Numbered from the stretch's first letter, positions 1-10,111 are shown. The stretch: 64,000 bases of DNA from Thalassococcus profundi (GCF_003344785.1 NZ_QPMK01000003.1:311159-375158), one strand, 5' to 3'. The notes: generated by a model not told the origin, from the sequence alone. Made by a program: numbers and translations.

Positions 1-1380
<1,380 letters not shown>

Positions 1381-1384
<4 letters not shown>

Positions 1385-2019
1385 GACGCTGTCCCGACCT
1401 CTCGCTTTACCTCGTGCTCGATCCCGGCCTTTGCGCCGGGGTCGGCATGGTCGAAACGGCCCGCGCCGCCGTGGCGGGCGGGGCCACGGTGGTCCAGCTG
1501 CGCGACAAGACCGCCGACACGGCAAGGATGATCGAGACGGGGCGTGCGCTGAAGGCGGCGCTGGCGGGGACCGGCGCGGCGCTGATCGTGAACGACGACG
1601 TGGAGGCCGCCATCGCAATCGGTGCGGACGGGCTGCACATCGGGCAGGGCGACATGGCGGTGGCCGAGGCGCGGGAACGGATTGGTGCGGCGATGGTGCT
1701 GGGCCTGTCGGTCGAGACGCCCGCGCTGTCTGCCGCCGTCGATCCGGCGCTGGTCGACTACATCGGTGCCGGGCCGGTCTTTGCCACGCCGTCGAAGCGC
1801 GATCACAAGGCGCCCGTGGGCTTCGACGGGCTGGCGGCGCAGGTTGCGGCCAGCCCCGTGCCCGCCGTGGCAATCGGCGGCCTGAAGGCCGCGAATGTGG
1901 CACAGGCCCTGAAGGCCGGCGCGCAAGGCGTCGCCGTGGTGTCGGCGATCTGCGGCCAGCCGGACCCCGAGGCCGCCGCCCGCGCCCTCAAGGACAGGAT
2001 CGACGCCCTAACCGCCTGA
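1381..2019 (+). CDS. thiE: Thiamine phosphate synthase ThiE
   Basis: A 212-residue TIM-barrel enzyme that joins HMP-PP and THZ-P into thiamine phosphate. Family marks are VVQLRDKTAD near residue 40, the NDD phosphate/Mg segment (IVNDDVEAA), DGLHIGQGD, the YIGAGPVFATPSKRDH loop that binds the pyrimidine diphosphate, and VAIGGL near the C-terminus. Start ATG overlaps the thiM stop (ATGA). The 3' end overlaps the 3' end of the opposing thiD by 12 bases, so the two thiamine operons meet tail to tail with no room for a conventional terminator between them. Confidence 0.94.
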
Positions 2020-2814
2020 CCCCCAGAACGCGTGGAAGTGATGCACCGGCCCATGGCCGTGGCCCACATCCAGCGAGACGCTTTCGGCAAGCGCAGCGTG
2101 CAGGTACGCCTTGGCGCGGGCCACGGCCTCGGCCATATCGTGATGGGGCAAGAGCGCGGCAATGGCCGAGGACAGGGTGCAGCCGGTGCCGTGATCGTTG
2201 GTCGTGGCGATACGCGGGGCGCGCAGGGTCTGCGTGACCTCGGGTCCGGCCAGCAGGTCGGTGCTCTCTGCGCCCGCCAGGTGGCCCCCCTTGAGCAGCA
2301 CGTACTCGGAGCCGAGCGTCAGTAGCGCGGGCAGGGCGGTCTGCATCGTCTCGGCGGTCCAACCGTCGTCGCGATCCAGCAGGACGGCCGCCTCGGGCAG
2401 GTTCGGGGTGATGACACGAGCCAGCGGCACAAGGCTGTCGCGCACCGCCGAGACCGCCTCGGGGTCCAGCAGCGCATGGCCGCTTTTCGCCACCATCACC
2501 GGGTCGAGCACGATGTTGCGCGCCCCGTGATGGCGCAGCCGGTCGGCCACGGCGCGGGCGATGCCCGCGTTTGCGATCATGCCGATCTTCACCGCGTCGA
2601 TGCGCAGGTCGTCCAGCACTGCGTCGATCTGGGCGGCGACAAAATCGGGGTCGAGCGCCTGGAACGAGCGGACACCCTTAGTGTTCTGCGCGACCACCGC
2701 CGTGATGACGGAACAGCTATAGGCGCCAAGCGCCGACATGGCCTTTATATCGGCCTGGATGCCGGCGCCGCCCGAAGGGTCGGTGCCAGCGATGGTCAGG
2801 ACATTGGCGATCAT
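2008..2814 (-). CDS. thiD: HMP/HMP-P kinase ThiD
   Basis: A 268-residue ribokinase-fold enzyme that phosphorylates HMP and HMP-P to HMP-PP, the pyrimidine donor for ThiE. The N-terminus has [19 protein letters not shown], typical of ThiD; further on are [15 protein letters not shown] and the anion-hole motif [11 protein letters not shown] with the catalytic Asp position NDHGTGC. I placed the start at the ATG at 2814, where the conserved sequence begins and where it overlaps the stop of the upstream Nudix gene (ATGA). A longer upstream frame exists but is non-conserved Arg-rich sequence antisense to the Nudix region. Expected to be controlled by the TPP riboswitch ahead of the Nudix gene. Confidence 0.94.
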   Translation of the reverse strand: MIANVLTIAGTDPSGGAGIQADIKAMSALGAYSCSVITAVVAQNTKGVRSFQALDPDFVAAQIDAVLDDLRIDAVKIGMIANAGIARAVADRLRHHGARNIVLDPVMVAKSGHALLDPEAVSAVRDSLVPLARVITPNLPEAAVLLDRDDGWTAETMQTALPALLTLGSEYVLLKGGHLAGAESTDLLAGPEVTQTLRAPRIATTNDHGTGCTLSSAIAALLPHHDMAEAVARAKAYLHAALAESVSLDVGHGHGPVHHFHAFWGSGG

Positions 2815-3260
2815 GCCGGCACCTCCGACATCAGCGCTGCGGCCTGGAGCGCGACCTCGGCCACATCGCGGCTCAGCGCGAGTTCGTTTTCCTTCAGTAC
2901 GCCCAGATCGACCCATCGCGCCTCCAGAGCGTCGTCGCCGGCAACCGGCTCTCCGGCGAGCCATCGGAACAGCACGGCGATCAGAATGAAGTGTCGGTGC
3001 AGGGTGCCGGCGGCGTCGCGGTCGAACGCGTCGAGGGCCGTGCTTACGCAGAGCGGCGCGGCGACGACGCCGGTTTCCTCGGTCAGTTCGCGTGTCGCGG
3101 CGCCGAACAGCGTCTCGCCGTGGTCGACCTTCCCGCCCGGAAAGCCCCAGAGGCCCGCATCGGGCGGATTTGCGCGGCGCACGAGAAGCACCTGGTTGTC
3201 GCGAATAAGGACGGCAATGGTCGCCGATATCGGGCGCGGGTCTGTCGATGGAGATGTCAC
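2811..3260 (-). CDS. Nudix hydrolase, riboswitch-controlled, cotranscribed with thiD
   Basis: A 149-residue Nudix protein. The Nudix box runs from [14 protein letters not shown] to RELTEETG, matching GX5EX7REUXEEXG, so a metal-dependent diphosphate hydrolase is likely. The start is a GTG at 3260; no in-frame ATG fits the conserved N-terminus ([17 protein letters not shown]). It is the first gene of a two-gene - strand operon with thiD (ATGA overlap), directly downstream of a TPP riboswitch. In E. coli the Nudix enzyme NudJ (YmfB) acts on HMP-PP, so a role in trimming or salvaging thiamine pyrimidine diphosphates is plausible, but this is inference from context. The substrate is not readable from the sequence; a general MutT-like role remains possible. 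Confidence 0.85.
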   Translation of the reverse strand: MTSPSTDPRPISATIAVLIRDNQVLLVRRANPPDAGLWGFPGGKVDHGETLFGAATRELTEETGVVAAPLCVSTALDAFDRDAAGTLHRHFILIAVLFRWLAGEPVAGDDALEARWVDLGVLKENELALSRDVAEVALQAAALMSEVPA

Positions 3261-3308
3261 GTCGGCCTCGTCATGTTGAGGCCGGCAAGGGCAAGAGGGC
3301 GCTGCTGT

Positions 3309-3418
3309 CCTGTCCCTTCGCCGGCATGATCCGGATCAGGTTCAAAGGGTCACCGCGCTGCGCGACGACCCTGCGACCGACGCGCCAGCGATATCTCAGC
3401 CCCTTGTCGGGACACCCC
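3309..3418 (-). promoter_or_regulatory. TPP riboswitch (THI element) upstream of Nudix-thiD
   Basis: Read on the - strand, the conserved elements appear in order: a 5' P1 half TGTCCC (3409-3414), GGGGCTGAGA, an ACCCT-type segment GTGACCCT, then CTGATCCGGATCATGCCGG and GCGAAGGGACA. The P1 halves TGTCCC (3409-3414) and GGGACA (3311-3316) pair. This is the THI-box consensus. It ends about 50 bases before the GTG of the Nudix gene, so thiamine pyrophosphate should repress Nudix and thiD expression. Confidence 0.95.
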
Positions 3419-3473
3419 TAGGTGGGGGGCACCCTATCAGGACGGCGCCCGAAATCAACGCCGCCCGCGCTGC

Positions 3474-3950
3474 GCCATTCCGGGTCGAGATGCTTATCCG
3501 CTTCTGATGATCGGTGTGGCTGCCGCGATGCTGGTCTTCGTCTATCTTCTGATGACGAAAACGGTCTACGGCATGAAGGCGCGCGCCTCGATCCAGGTGC
3601 CGCAAATGGCACAGGCCATCGGAATCGAGTCCTCCCGCACCAACATGCTGACCTTCTCGGTCGGGTGCGGGCTGGCAGGGTTTGCAGGTGCGGTTCTCCT
3701 TCCGATCGTACCCGCAACCCCTTCGATGGGATTTGCCTTCGTCATCAAGGCGTTCCTGACGGTGGTCGTGGCTGGACCCGTCACCTTGACCGGCAGCGCA
3801 CTCACGGCAATCGGTCTCGGGGGAGGCGCATCCGTGACCGCAATCTTCATGACCTCCGTTGTCGGCGACGTCTTCTTCTTCGTCATCACCGCACTGCTGC
3901 TTTGGCTCTACCCGATGGGGATCTCGGCCAAGTGGCGCCGCAAACTGTGA
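3474..3950 (+). pseudogene. ABC-type branched-chain amino acid/urea permease, C-terminal fragment
   Basis: About 155 residues resembling the C-terminal half of LivH/UrtB inner-membrane permeases: YGMKARASIQVPQMAQAIGI and then hydrophobic helices (LTFSVGCGLAGFAGAVLLPI, FLTVVVAGPVTLTGSAL, VFFFVITALLLWLYPMGI). The usual N-terminal half of roughly 150 residues is absent; upstream of about 3474 the frame is unrelated and runs into the riboswitch region. The first ATG (3507) lies inside the homologous part (RDAYPLLMIGV), another sign of 5' truncation. It is followed at once by a truncated partner permease, so this is a decayed importer locus. Confidence 0.75.
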
Positions 3951-3958
3951 GGCCCGCC

Positions 3959-4325
3959 ATGTCATTCTCTGCAAGACTCTACAAACACGCGGGCCTTGTC
4001 TTTCCGGCCGTCACGGTGTTCCTGGCTCTCGCCTTGGCCGGACAGATCGACCCCTATCTGGCCTTCGTCGCGACATCCTGGGTCATCTTCGGGCTTCTCG
4101 GTCTCAGTCTCGACGTGGTCTGGGGGCGTGGCGGACTGCTGAGCCTCGGTCAGACGGTCTTTTACGGACTGGGCGGTTATTTCGGCAGTGTCGTCTCCAT
4201 CAACCTCGCTCCCGCGACCGGAAACACGCTGATCTGGGCGCTCCCGGCGGCGGCCGGGTTCGGGGCGCTGGCCGCTGCGGCTCTTGGATATATCATCTTC
4301 TTCGCCCGCATGGGGCCGCTGCAAA
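3959..4325 (+). pseudogene. ABC-type permease LivM/UrtC-like, N-terminal fragment
   Basis: The ATG at 3959 starts eight bases after the preceding permease fragment. The first ~120 residues look like LivM/UrtC: a first helix (VFPAVTVFLALALAGQI), WVIFGLLGLSLDVVWGRGG, LLSLGQTVFYGLGGYFGS and GYIIFFARMGPL. After MGPL (about 4321) the frame changes abruptly to sequence that is the antisense of a DUF2493-type gene, and it stops at 4453. The full protein should be over 300 residues, so most membrane helices are missing. The breakpoint falls between about 4318 and 4330 and marks a deletion or insertion junction. Confidence 0.75.
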
Positions 4326-4329
4326 GCAC

Positions 4330-4515
4330 CAGCCGCGTGTCGGACAGCGTCGAGACGAGCGCGTCGAAGATGTCGGCGACGGCGGTGCGAATGGCATCGG
4401 CCTCCGGCAAGGGGCGGGGATCGGGCTCGTCCGTGAAGGGGCGCCAGCCGTAGAGCTGCAGTTCCTCGAGCACGACGGCGGTCGAGGATCGGGTTTGAAC
4501 ATGGGGCTCGGTCAT
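4330..4515 (-). pseudogene. DUF2493-type protein, N-terminal fragment
   Basis: About 62 residues starting MTEPHVQTRSSTAVVLEELQ and running to DALVSTLSDTRL. From memory this matches the N-terminus of a DUF2493-containing protein that lies beside a Toprim protein and ParB on alphaproteobacterial plasmids and conjugative elements. After the Leu codon at 4330-4332 the similarity ends and the frame enters antisense permease sequence. The normal protein is around 300 residues, so this is a 5' remnant truncated by the same junction that truncates the LivM-like gene. The Toprim gene lies about 230 bases upstream on the same strand, the usual order in such elements. Confidence 0.7.
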
Positions 4516-4742
4516 GATGTTGTCTCCGGTTGTCGAAGACCGCGCCTCTCGCGGCCTTCCCGGGCGACGGAAAAGCGGGGGCCGGGCGGGTCTGCACCGC
4601 CGCGCCTGCGGCGGCCGAAGCAAAGCGGAGGATGGCTTGCCATTGCGGGCCCGTTCAGGCGCTGCTCCGTCTAGCCCGCTCTCGGAAGGCCGGAAGGCGT
4701 GGCTCTGATCGCGGAGGCGCTGGCCGACTGCGCCGATCCCGA

Positions 4743-5786
4743 TCAATGATCGGCGTGGTCGAGGAAGGCCACGGCATCCTCGGGTGCCAGTTGCGGCCGC
4801 AGATGCGCGCACAATTCGTCGCGGCCATTGGCCCGCAGATCGTCATTGAAATCGCCGAGACGGGGGGAGAGGTGGATCGCGTCGATCCCGACCTGTCTGG
4901 CCCGAAACGCCAGTTGGTCCGCGGCGGACAGGCCTGCCGGATCGGCATCGACGGCGATGTATAGGCGTCGCAGATCGGCGGGCAGCTGCAGGGCTGCGAG
5001 ATGGTTGGCGGACAAAGCCGCCACGACAGGAAGCTTCGGCAGGGCCAGATGCAGGGAGAGCATGGTCTCCAGCCCTTCGCCTGCGGCCAGCACGCTGACC
5101 GGTTTGCCGATGCGAACACCATGGCCGAGGAGATTGCCCATCGCCTTGCGCGGTGGAATGATCGGGGCCTTGTCCGAAGTGGCGGGGTCTAGCCAGGTGC
5201 GGTGCAGGCCGGTGAGCCGTCCATCGAGGTCCGTCACCTTGGCGAGCAGGGCGGGCCAAGTCTCGGGCGGATCGTTCAGTGCGTGATCCTCGCGCCAATA
5301 AAAGCAGTTCGGGTGAAACCGGAGACTATCGAGATTGCCCAGCCCAGTGAGGCCGCGCCCTTCGAGATAGCGTTCCGCCAAGGTGCCCGACATGGGCTGG
5401 CCCATGGCCCAGAGCCGCCGCGCCGCGTCGGGTGAGCCGCGAGAGGCTGGCGGATTGTTGGCGCGGTGCCTGTCTGTCTGCGGCAGGCTCAGAAACCTGC
5501 GCGCTTCGTCCAGCGTGCCCCTCAGCGTGGTGATCCCCATGTTCAGGGCGATCAGGTCCAGAAGGTCCCCGTGCTGCCCGGTTGCGGAAGCGGTCCACTT
5601 GCCAGCCGCACCAAGGCCGGAGTTCGGACCGGTCAGCCGAACGTAGAGGCTGCGGCCCGGCGTATTCTGCACATCGCCAACGATCCAGTAGCGGCCCTGT
5701 TTGCGCCCGTTCGTAAGGTAGTGACGGCAGACGGCCTCGGCATCCTCGGCAAGGCGGCGGGCGATGTCGGCGGCGGGGCTGTGCAT
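4743..5786 (-). CDS. Toprim-domain primase-like protein (DUF7146 type)
   Basis: A 347-residue protein that appears complete. The N-terminal part (MHSPAADIARRLAEDAEAVC, then KQGRYWIVGDVQNTPGRSL) and middle (GTLAERYLEGRGLTGL) resemble plasmid/ICE Toprim proteins with a DUF7146 region. The C-terminal half has a Toprim core: VLAAGEGLETMLSLHLALP supplies the Glu motif, and LYIAVDADPAG the D-x-D motif. Such proteins are thought to act in replication or transfer of mobile elements; the precise role is unproven. I chose the ATG at 5786 because upstream frame is low-quality sequence. It lies between a ParB fragment and a DUF2493 fragment, all on the - strand, so it is the only intact gene of this element remnant. 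Confidence 0.85.
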   Translation of the reverse strand: MHSPAADIARRLAEDAEAVCRHYLTNGRKQGRYWIVGDVQNTPGRSLYVRLTGPNSGLGAAGKWTASATGQHGDLLDLIALNMGITTLRGTLDEARRFLSLPQTDRHRANNPPASRGSPDAARRLWAMGQPMSGTLAERYLEGRGLTGLGNLDSLRFHPNCFYWREDHALNDPPETWPALLAKVTDLDGRLTGLHRTWLDPATSDKAPIIPPRKAMGNLLGHGVRIGKPVSVLAAGEGLETMLSLHLALPKLPVVAALSANHLAALQLPADLRRLYIAVDADPAGLSAADQLAFRARQVGIDAIHLSPRLGDFNDDLRANGRDELCAHLRPQLAPEDAVAFLDHADH

Positions 5787-5932
5787 GCTTTGTGCCTCCT
5801 GTCGTGGATAGAAAAAGGGGCCCGCCATTTCTGGCGGACCCCGGCTGCCGGAACTCGGGGGGAGTGAGTGCCCGGTCGGCAAAGGTCCGGGGGACCTGTG
5901 CCAGGGCACGAACGCTCCGACCTGCTCGAAGG

Positions 5933-6396
5933 TCACTCGGCTGCTGTCCGGGCGAAGGCGTCACCGGCGACGGGATCATCTTCTGCCGAGGGGGCGGAAT
6001 CTCCGATAGCCGATTCGCCGCCGTCTTCCGCCGATTGCGCTTCGCCGCTGTCAGGATCGTCGTTCGAAGGCTCTTCATCCGCGGTGTCCGCATGGTCGAC
6101 CAGTTCGATCTCCGGCGCGTCCTCTTCCGGCAGCGGCGGCGTGCGCAGCGGGTCCGGCAGCCAGCTGGTACCCACGAGCAGGTCCTCGGCGGCCGTCACC
6201 ATTTCCGTCTTCTTCAGCCCGGCGATCCGGTCGGCGGCGTCCTCACCCTTCGCCTCGCACACGGCCTCGAGGATGCGCGCCTTGGTCACGCGGTCAAGGC
6301 AGTTGGCGCCTGTCGCCGTCCAGCCCGCCTTGGCCATGTCGAGCCCGAAGGTCCCGGCCAGCACATCCGCATGCGCAATGGCGCGCGGGCGGCGCT
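5933..6396 (-). pseudogene. ParB/RepB-family partition protein, C-terminal fragment
   Basis: About 154 residues matching, from memory, the C-terminal part of plasmid/ICE ParB-like proteins: HADVLAGTFGLDMAKAGW, RVTKARILEAVCEAKGEDAA, GLKKTEMVTAAEDLLVG and TSWLPDPLR, followed by an acidic tail. The N-terminal nuclease-like/ParB domain and HTH are missing. At about 6390-6402 the homologous frame is joined to the C-terminal codons of an integrase in a different frame, so the gene was cut by recombination. It would have acted in partition or regulation of the parental element. Confidence 0.75.
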
Positions 6397-6399
6397 GGT

Positions 6400-7415
6400 A
6401 TGCGTGTACCGGCGCAGCATCTTCCAATCCTTGTGGCCGGTGACCAGCGAGACCTGTTCGATCGCGAATCCGGCCCCGAACAGGCGGCTTGTGCCCTCAT
6501 GGCGCAAATCGTGGAAATGCGGAACCTTTACGCTGACCTCGACGCAGGCGCGCCGGAAGGCGGTTCCGACCGATCTCGAGTTGTAGGGAAATATCCGGCC
6601 TCTTGCGTGCCCGAGTTCCTTGGCCTGTTCGGTTACCAACGCCCAGGCATCGAACCCCGTGGCGGCGAAGAGCGGGATCCGCTGGTCGTTGCCGGTCTTG
6701 TTGCGTGGGTCTGTTCGGTCGCGTATCAGGAGCATGCGGCGGTCGACGTCGAGATCGGTCCATTCGACGCGGCAGATTTCGTCGAGCCGCATGGCGGTGG
6801 CCACAGCGAACTTCACGATCCGCGTCATCGGTGTCGTCACGCGTTCGTTGTCATCGAAGCAGCGGAAGAGGCGGTTCAACTCGTCCGTGGTGGGGCGACG
6901 ATCCCGCTCTGTGCCTTTGCCGATCAGGCCGAGACGCTTGAGCGCGACACGTGCCAGATCAACGGGTTCGGGAGAAATGTCGAGCCCGTGTACGGCTGCC
7001 GCGTGGGTAATGATCATCTTGATCACCCCGATATCGATCCCGAGCGTCACCGGGCCCGCACCTTGCTCCGCCCGCATCTTGCCGTAGTCGATCAGCTTCT
7101 GCCGGTCGAGGTGCCCGATCTTCTCCTTGCCCAGATCGCGCTTGAGCGTCGTGAGCGTGGCGGCCTTGGCTAGCAACGCGGCGGTTTCCCTACCTCGCAC
7201 ATATCGGTTATATGAAGATCAATGAGGTCGCCAAAGGTCTGGAGGCGGGAGACGGACGACTTGTTCGGCGCCAGCCCCTGATTGACCCGGGTCTCCGCCT
7301 GGCGGGCCCAACGATGGGCGTCGTCGCGGCGGAAGAACGTCTCGCTCGCGTAGCGGCCCTTTCGTCTGATCTGGACCCGGTAGGCACCGGAGGGGAGCTT
7401 GGTGATGGAGGCCAT
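6400..7415 (-). pseudogene. Tyrosine recombinase/integrase, frameshifted and 3'-truncated
   Basis: The N-terminal part starts at the ATG at 7415 (MASITKLPSGAYRVQIRRKG, an AP2-like/arm-binding start) and runs to DLIDLHITDMCEVGKPPR, then stops at 7170. The continuation is in another frame (LAKAATLTTLKRDLGKEKIG onward), so a single-base frameshift near 7180 separates them. The catalytic domain shows ATAMRLDEICRVEW (first Arg), HFHDLRHEGTSRLF (HxxR) and LVTGHKDWKMLRRYTH (His and the nucleophile Tyr). Just after the Tyr the sequence joins a ParB frame, so the last helix is lost. Probably inactive. Confidence 0.8.
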
Positions 7416-7566
7416 TTTCGTGTGTGCTGTGTGTGCAATGAGTCGTCGTAGAGGGGCAAATTCGGGGATATTGAGGCGTATTCCAGCGTAGCAGCATCCG
7501 CCGCCAACAGTTTGAAGATACACAAAAATGCAAATAAATCATCACGCTAGATTGTCTGCGGCCCCG

Positions 7567-7700
7567 ATGATGGATGGTGGCGAGGCATCCCGAGATGCCT
7601 TGTTTTGTTGGCCGAAACTGACGCAGGCGAAATCTGTTGCACCGAATGTTGCACCTGAAACTCGTCTCTAATCTCAGTTTCACATCAATCGTAGCACCAA
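7567..7700 (-). repeat. Attachment-like sequence A (integrase site remnant)
   Basis: On the - strand it reads: two copies of a GTGCAACA motif (GGTGCAACATTCGGTGCAACA spans 7633-7653), then TTTCGGCCAACA, then AAAACAAGGCATCTCGGGA, then CACCATCCATCATCG. A related sequence with the same order and spacing lies at 19191-19322 (roughly 70% identical by eye over about 130 bases). The GTGCAACA pair and the AAAACAAGG motif also occur beside the integrase at the dusA junction (32003-32140). I read it as an end of an integrated element. No integrase stands on its arm side, so it is probably a relic. Confidence 0.5.
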
Positions 7701-7856
7701 GTTCACCTGGAAGCACTTTCGTCGGACGTGTTCCGGTCGTCAGAAAGGGCGGAACGCGATCAATCGCGGCGACTGAGGCAACATCCGAGGCAATGCTCGA
7801 AACCGGACGTTCGGTTCCTTCTCGGAACGGTATCTGCTCATGCGAAAGGGATAGAT

Positions 7857-7975
7857 TTACATGGCTGCGGCCAGTTTCTTCAGTGTTGTTCCGAGGTTGT
7901 AGGAAAGGGCCATATAGCCGCGAAGTCGGTTGCGTGAGCCTCTTCCGGTCATCATCAGCTGGTCTCCACACGGAA
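7857..7975 (-). pseudogene. Possible transposase C-terminal remnant
   Basis: A short stretch of about 38 residues on the - strand ending GYMALSYNLGTTLKKLAAAM before a stop at 7857. The pattern of an Arg-rich segment (GRGSRNRLRG) followed by ALSYNL and a basic amphipathic end resembles the last helix of several DDE transposases. No terminal inverted repeats or upstream catalytic residues are visible, so this is a weak call. It would fit with the neighbouring attachment relic as mobile-element debris. The rest of 7416-8005 holds only attachment sequence A and no convincing gene. Confidence 0.25.
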
Positions 7976-8005
7976 GACGAATTTTGCCACGTCGCGGCGG
8001 CTGGG

Positions 8006-9400
8006 TCAGCGGCGGCGGTGCATCAGGCTCATGAGCCGCGCCTGGCGGTCGAAAGGCCCTTCCGGCGCGGGCGTTCCCGCTTCTCCATCCATCATCCGCC
8101 GCACCATCGCGCCGGCCATGGCAGCAAAGATCACGCCGCCCAAAGCCTGACCGATCAACACACCCGCCGCGCCGAACATCGCGCCGCCCGCCAGCACGAA
8201 AGGCACGGTGCCCAGCGTGTGCCGCCCCCAGTTGATCCAAGTGGAGCGGAACGGATGGCCCATGTTGTTGAAGGCCGCGTTGGCGACGAAGATCACCCCG
8301 TTGAAGAAGAAGGCCAGCGCCAGCGGGCCGCAGAACAGTACGATCAGGTCGCGCGTGACGCCTTCGGCATCGAAGAGTGCGATAATCGGGCCGCGCAGAG
8401 CAAAGAGGATCGCGGTCATGGCCAGGGTGAAGATCCCGCAGAACAGCAGCCCGTCGCGCCAGGCCTGCCTGACCCGATCCATGCGCCCCGCGCCGAAGTT
8501 CTGCCCGATCACCGGACCGATGGCGCCGGACAGCGCAAAGATCACGCCGAAGGCGACCGGTGTCATCCGGCTCACGATGGCCATGCCCGCCACCGCCGCC
8601 TCGCCGAAGCTTGCCATGGCGCGGGTGACGACGGCCTGTCCGAGGGGCGTCGCCAGTTGGGTCAGGATCGCCGGCGCGGCGATGGTCACGATGGGCATCA
8701 GGGCCACGGACAACTCCGGGATACCGGGGCGCACAAGTCCGCCATGGTGGCGAAAGATCGGGATCAGCGCCGTGCCAGCGATGACAAGCCGCGCCGCCAC
8801 GCTGGCCAGAGCCGCGCCCGTCAGGTCGAGCCCAAGCCCGAAGATCAGGATTGGATCGAGCACCGCATTGACCAGCGCCCCCCAGATCGTCGCCATCATC
8901 GCGCGGCGCGCATCGCCATGGGCCCGCAGGATCGCGCCGCCCACCATCCCGACAATCAGGAACGGCAGGCTCGGCACGATGATCCTGAGATAGAGAACGG
9001 CGAGATCCAGCGTCTCGCCCGATGCCCCAATCAGAGCGGCCAGTGCCTCGAGGTTCAGCCAGACCGCCGCGGCGAAGATCGCGCCGAAGATCACTCCCCA
9101 GACAAGCGCTGCCGCCGCCTGCGCGCGGGCCAGGTCAGCATTGCCCTGTCCCAGCGCCCGGGCCACCAATGCGCCCGCCGCGATGGCCATGCCGATGCCG
9201 AAGGAGGTGGTGAAGAACAGGATCGCGCCCGCGTACCCCACCGCCGCGGCCAGCTCCGCGTTGCCCAGCATCGCGATGAACACCATGTCGATGAAGTCGA
9301 CCGCGAAGACCGCCATCAGCCCCACCGACGAGGTCAACGCCATCACCGTGATGTGGCGAAAAAGGCTGCCCTCGAGAAAAACGGCGCGCGCTTCGGCCAT
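8006..9400 (-). CDS. MATE family efflux transporter
   Basis: A 464-residue polytopic membrane protein with about twelve hydrophobic segments in two similar halves, the size and layout of MATE (DinF/NorM-like) exporters, which expel drugs or metabolites using Na+ or H+. Family-like stretches are MALTSSVGLMAVFAVDFIDM, IGMAIAAGALVARALGQGN and GPVIGQNFGAGRMDRVRQAW, the last matching the conserved GxNxGA motif after the mid-loop. Start ATG at 9400 has a good ribosome site (TGGAGGT). It lies 300 bases downstream of the NTF2-like gene on the same strand and may serve the oxidation cluster upstream, though that is only positional. Substrate unknown. Confidence 0.9.
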   Translation of the reverse strand: MAEARAVFLEGSLFRHITVMALTSSVGLMAVFAVDFIDMVFIAMLGNAELAAAVGYAGAILFFTTSFGIGMAIAAGALVARALGQGNADLARAQAAAALVWGVIFGAIFAAAVWLNLEALAALIGASGETLDLAVLYLRIIVPSLPFLIVGMVGGAILRAHGDARRAMMATIWGALVNAVLDPILIFGLGLDLTGAALASVAARLVIAGTALIPIFRHHGGLVRPGIPELSVALMPIVTIAAPAILTQLATPLGQAVVTRAMASFGEAAVAGMAIVSRMTPVAFGVIFALSGAIGPVIGQNFGAGRMDRVRQAWRDGLLFCGIFTLAMTAILFALRGPIIALFDAEGVTRDLIVLFCGPLALAFFFNGVIFVANAAFNNMGHPFRSTWINWGRHTLGTVPFVLAGGAMFGAAGVLIGQALGGVIFAAMAGAMVRRMMDGEAGTPAPEGPFDRQARLMSLMHRRR

Positions 9401-9700
9401 GGGACCTCCAGGTTGGAGTCTGGTCCCTCCGCCGCGTTTTTACGGAGGAGGGCCGAGGTTCCGGTTCGGGCGCCCGGTCTGTGCGCCCAATATGCTATGA
9501 CTATCTCGAAAATGAGGTCGGGTGACGAGGAAATCGATGGGCACTGCCGTCCGCGCCCGTCGATGCCAAAGTCCGAGTGCCAAACGCCGGAAAATGGATC
9601 GTCGCGATGGCGATGCGGAAAGCACTTCGGCGAAGCCGTCCTCAGGGCATGTCCGACGCAGCGCGTTTCGCAAACAGCGTTCCGGCCGCGCCCCCAGGGA
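9401..9700. other. Intergenic region without a recognised gene
   Basis: 300 bases between the MATE start and the NTF2-like stop. Several short frames cross it, but none shows a conserved protein pattern or a ribosome site. It should contain the promoter of the MATE gene; no operator or strong hairpin is evident. Confidence 0.5.
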
Positions 9701-10111
9701 TTATGAGGCGGCTTCTCCTCCACGCTTCATTAAGGCCGACGCGGGTCGGATCATGACGACAAGGTCGGTCACGTTTCCCGCTTCATCCAAGCGAATGATG
9801 TCTATTCCGGTGAAGGTCGCACCGCCGACGCTGCCGCGGAATTCCAGCACATGGCCGTCGTCACCCGCGAAGTCCCGCGCGTAGGCGAAGGTCTCGAAGA
9901 TGCTGAATGACTGCTTCAAGCTGGCGACAAAGGCATCCTTGCCGTGCAGCGGCACGGCGTCGACGGGGGTGTGGAACGTCACATCGTCTGCAAGAAGATC
10001 CGGTAAAGCGTCCCAGTCCCGTTGAAGGAAGATGCGTTGCCATTCGTCCAACGTGGTTTGGCCGCGTGGACTGTGTGCCCCTCCGTCCGCGTTTGAGTTG
10101 GCTATGCTCAT
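9701..10111 (-). CDS. NTF2-like/SnoaL-type small protein
   Basis: A 136-residue protein with the cone-fold pattern of the NTF2 superfamily: an N-terminal helix (LDEWQRIFLQRDWDALPDLL), ADDVTFHTP, a central KDAFVASLKQSFSIFETF helix, and alternating strands ending VTDLVVMIRPASALMK. Such proteins may be isomerases, hydrolases or binding proteins; no catalytic set can be assigned. Start ATG at 10111 follows an AGGAGG ribosome site. It is the last gene of the - strand run iorA-iorB-hydrolase-hydrolase-NTF2, 83 bases after the hydrolase, so it may act on an intermediate of that pathway. Confidence 0.75.
   Translation of the reverse strand: MSIANSNADGGAHSPRGQTTLDEWQRIFLQRDWDALPDLLADDVTFHTPVDAVPLHGKDAFVASLKQSFSIFETFAYARDFAGDDGHVLEFRGSVGGATFTGIDIIRLDEAGNVTDLVVMIRPASALMKRGGEAAS

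Noticed and set aside
7170..7200. Programmed frameshift in the integrase
   Set aside because: No slippery heptamer or downstream structure is evident, and the gene is also cut at its 3' end, which fits decay.
7561..7577. CCCCGATGATGGA shared by attachment sequence A and the start of dusA
   Set aside because: The match is in the opposite orientation relative to the shared AAAACAAGG motif, so it is likely chance and not a dusA remnant.
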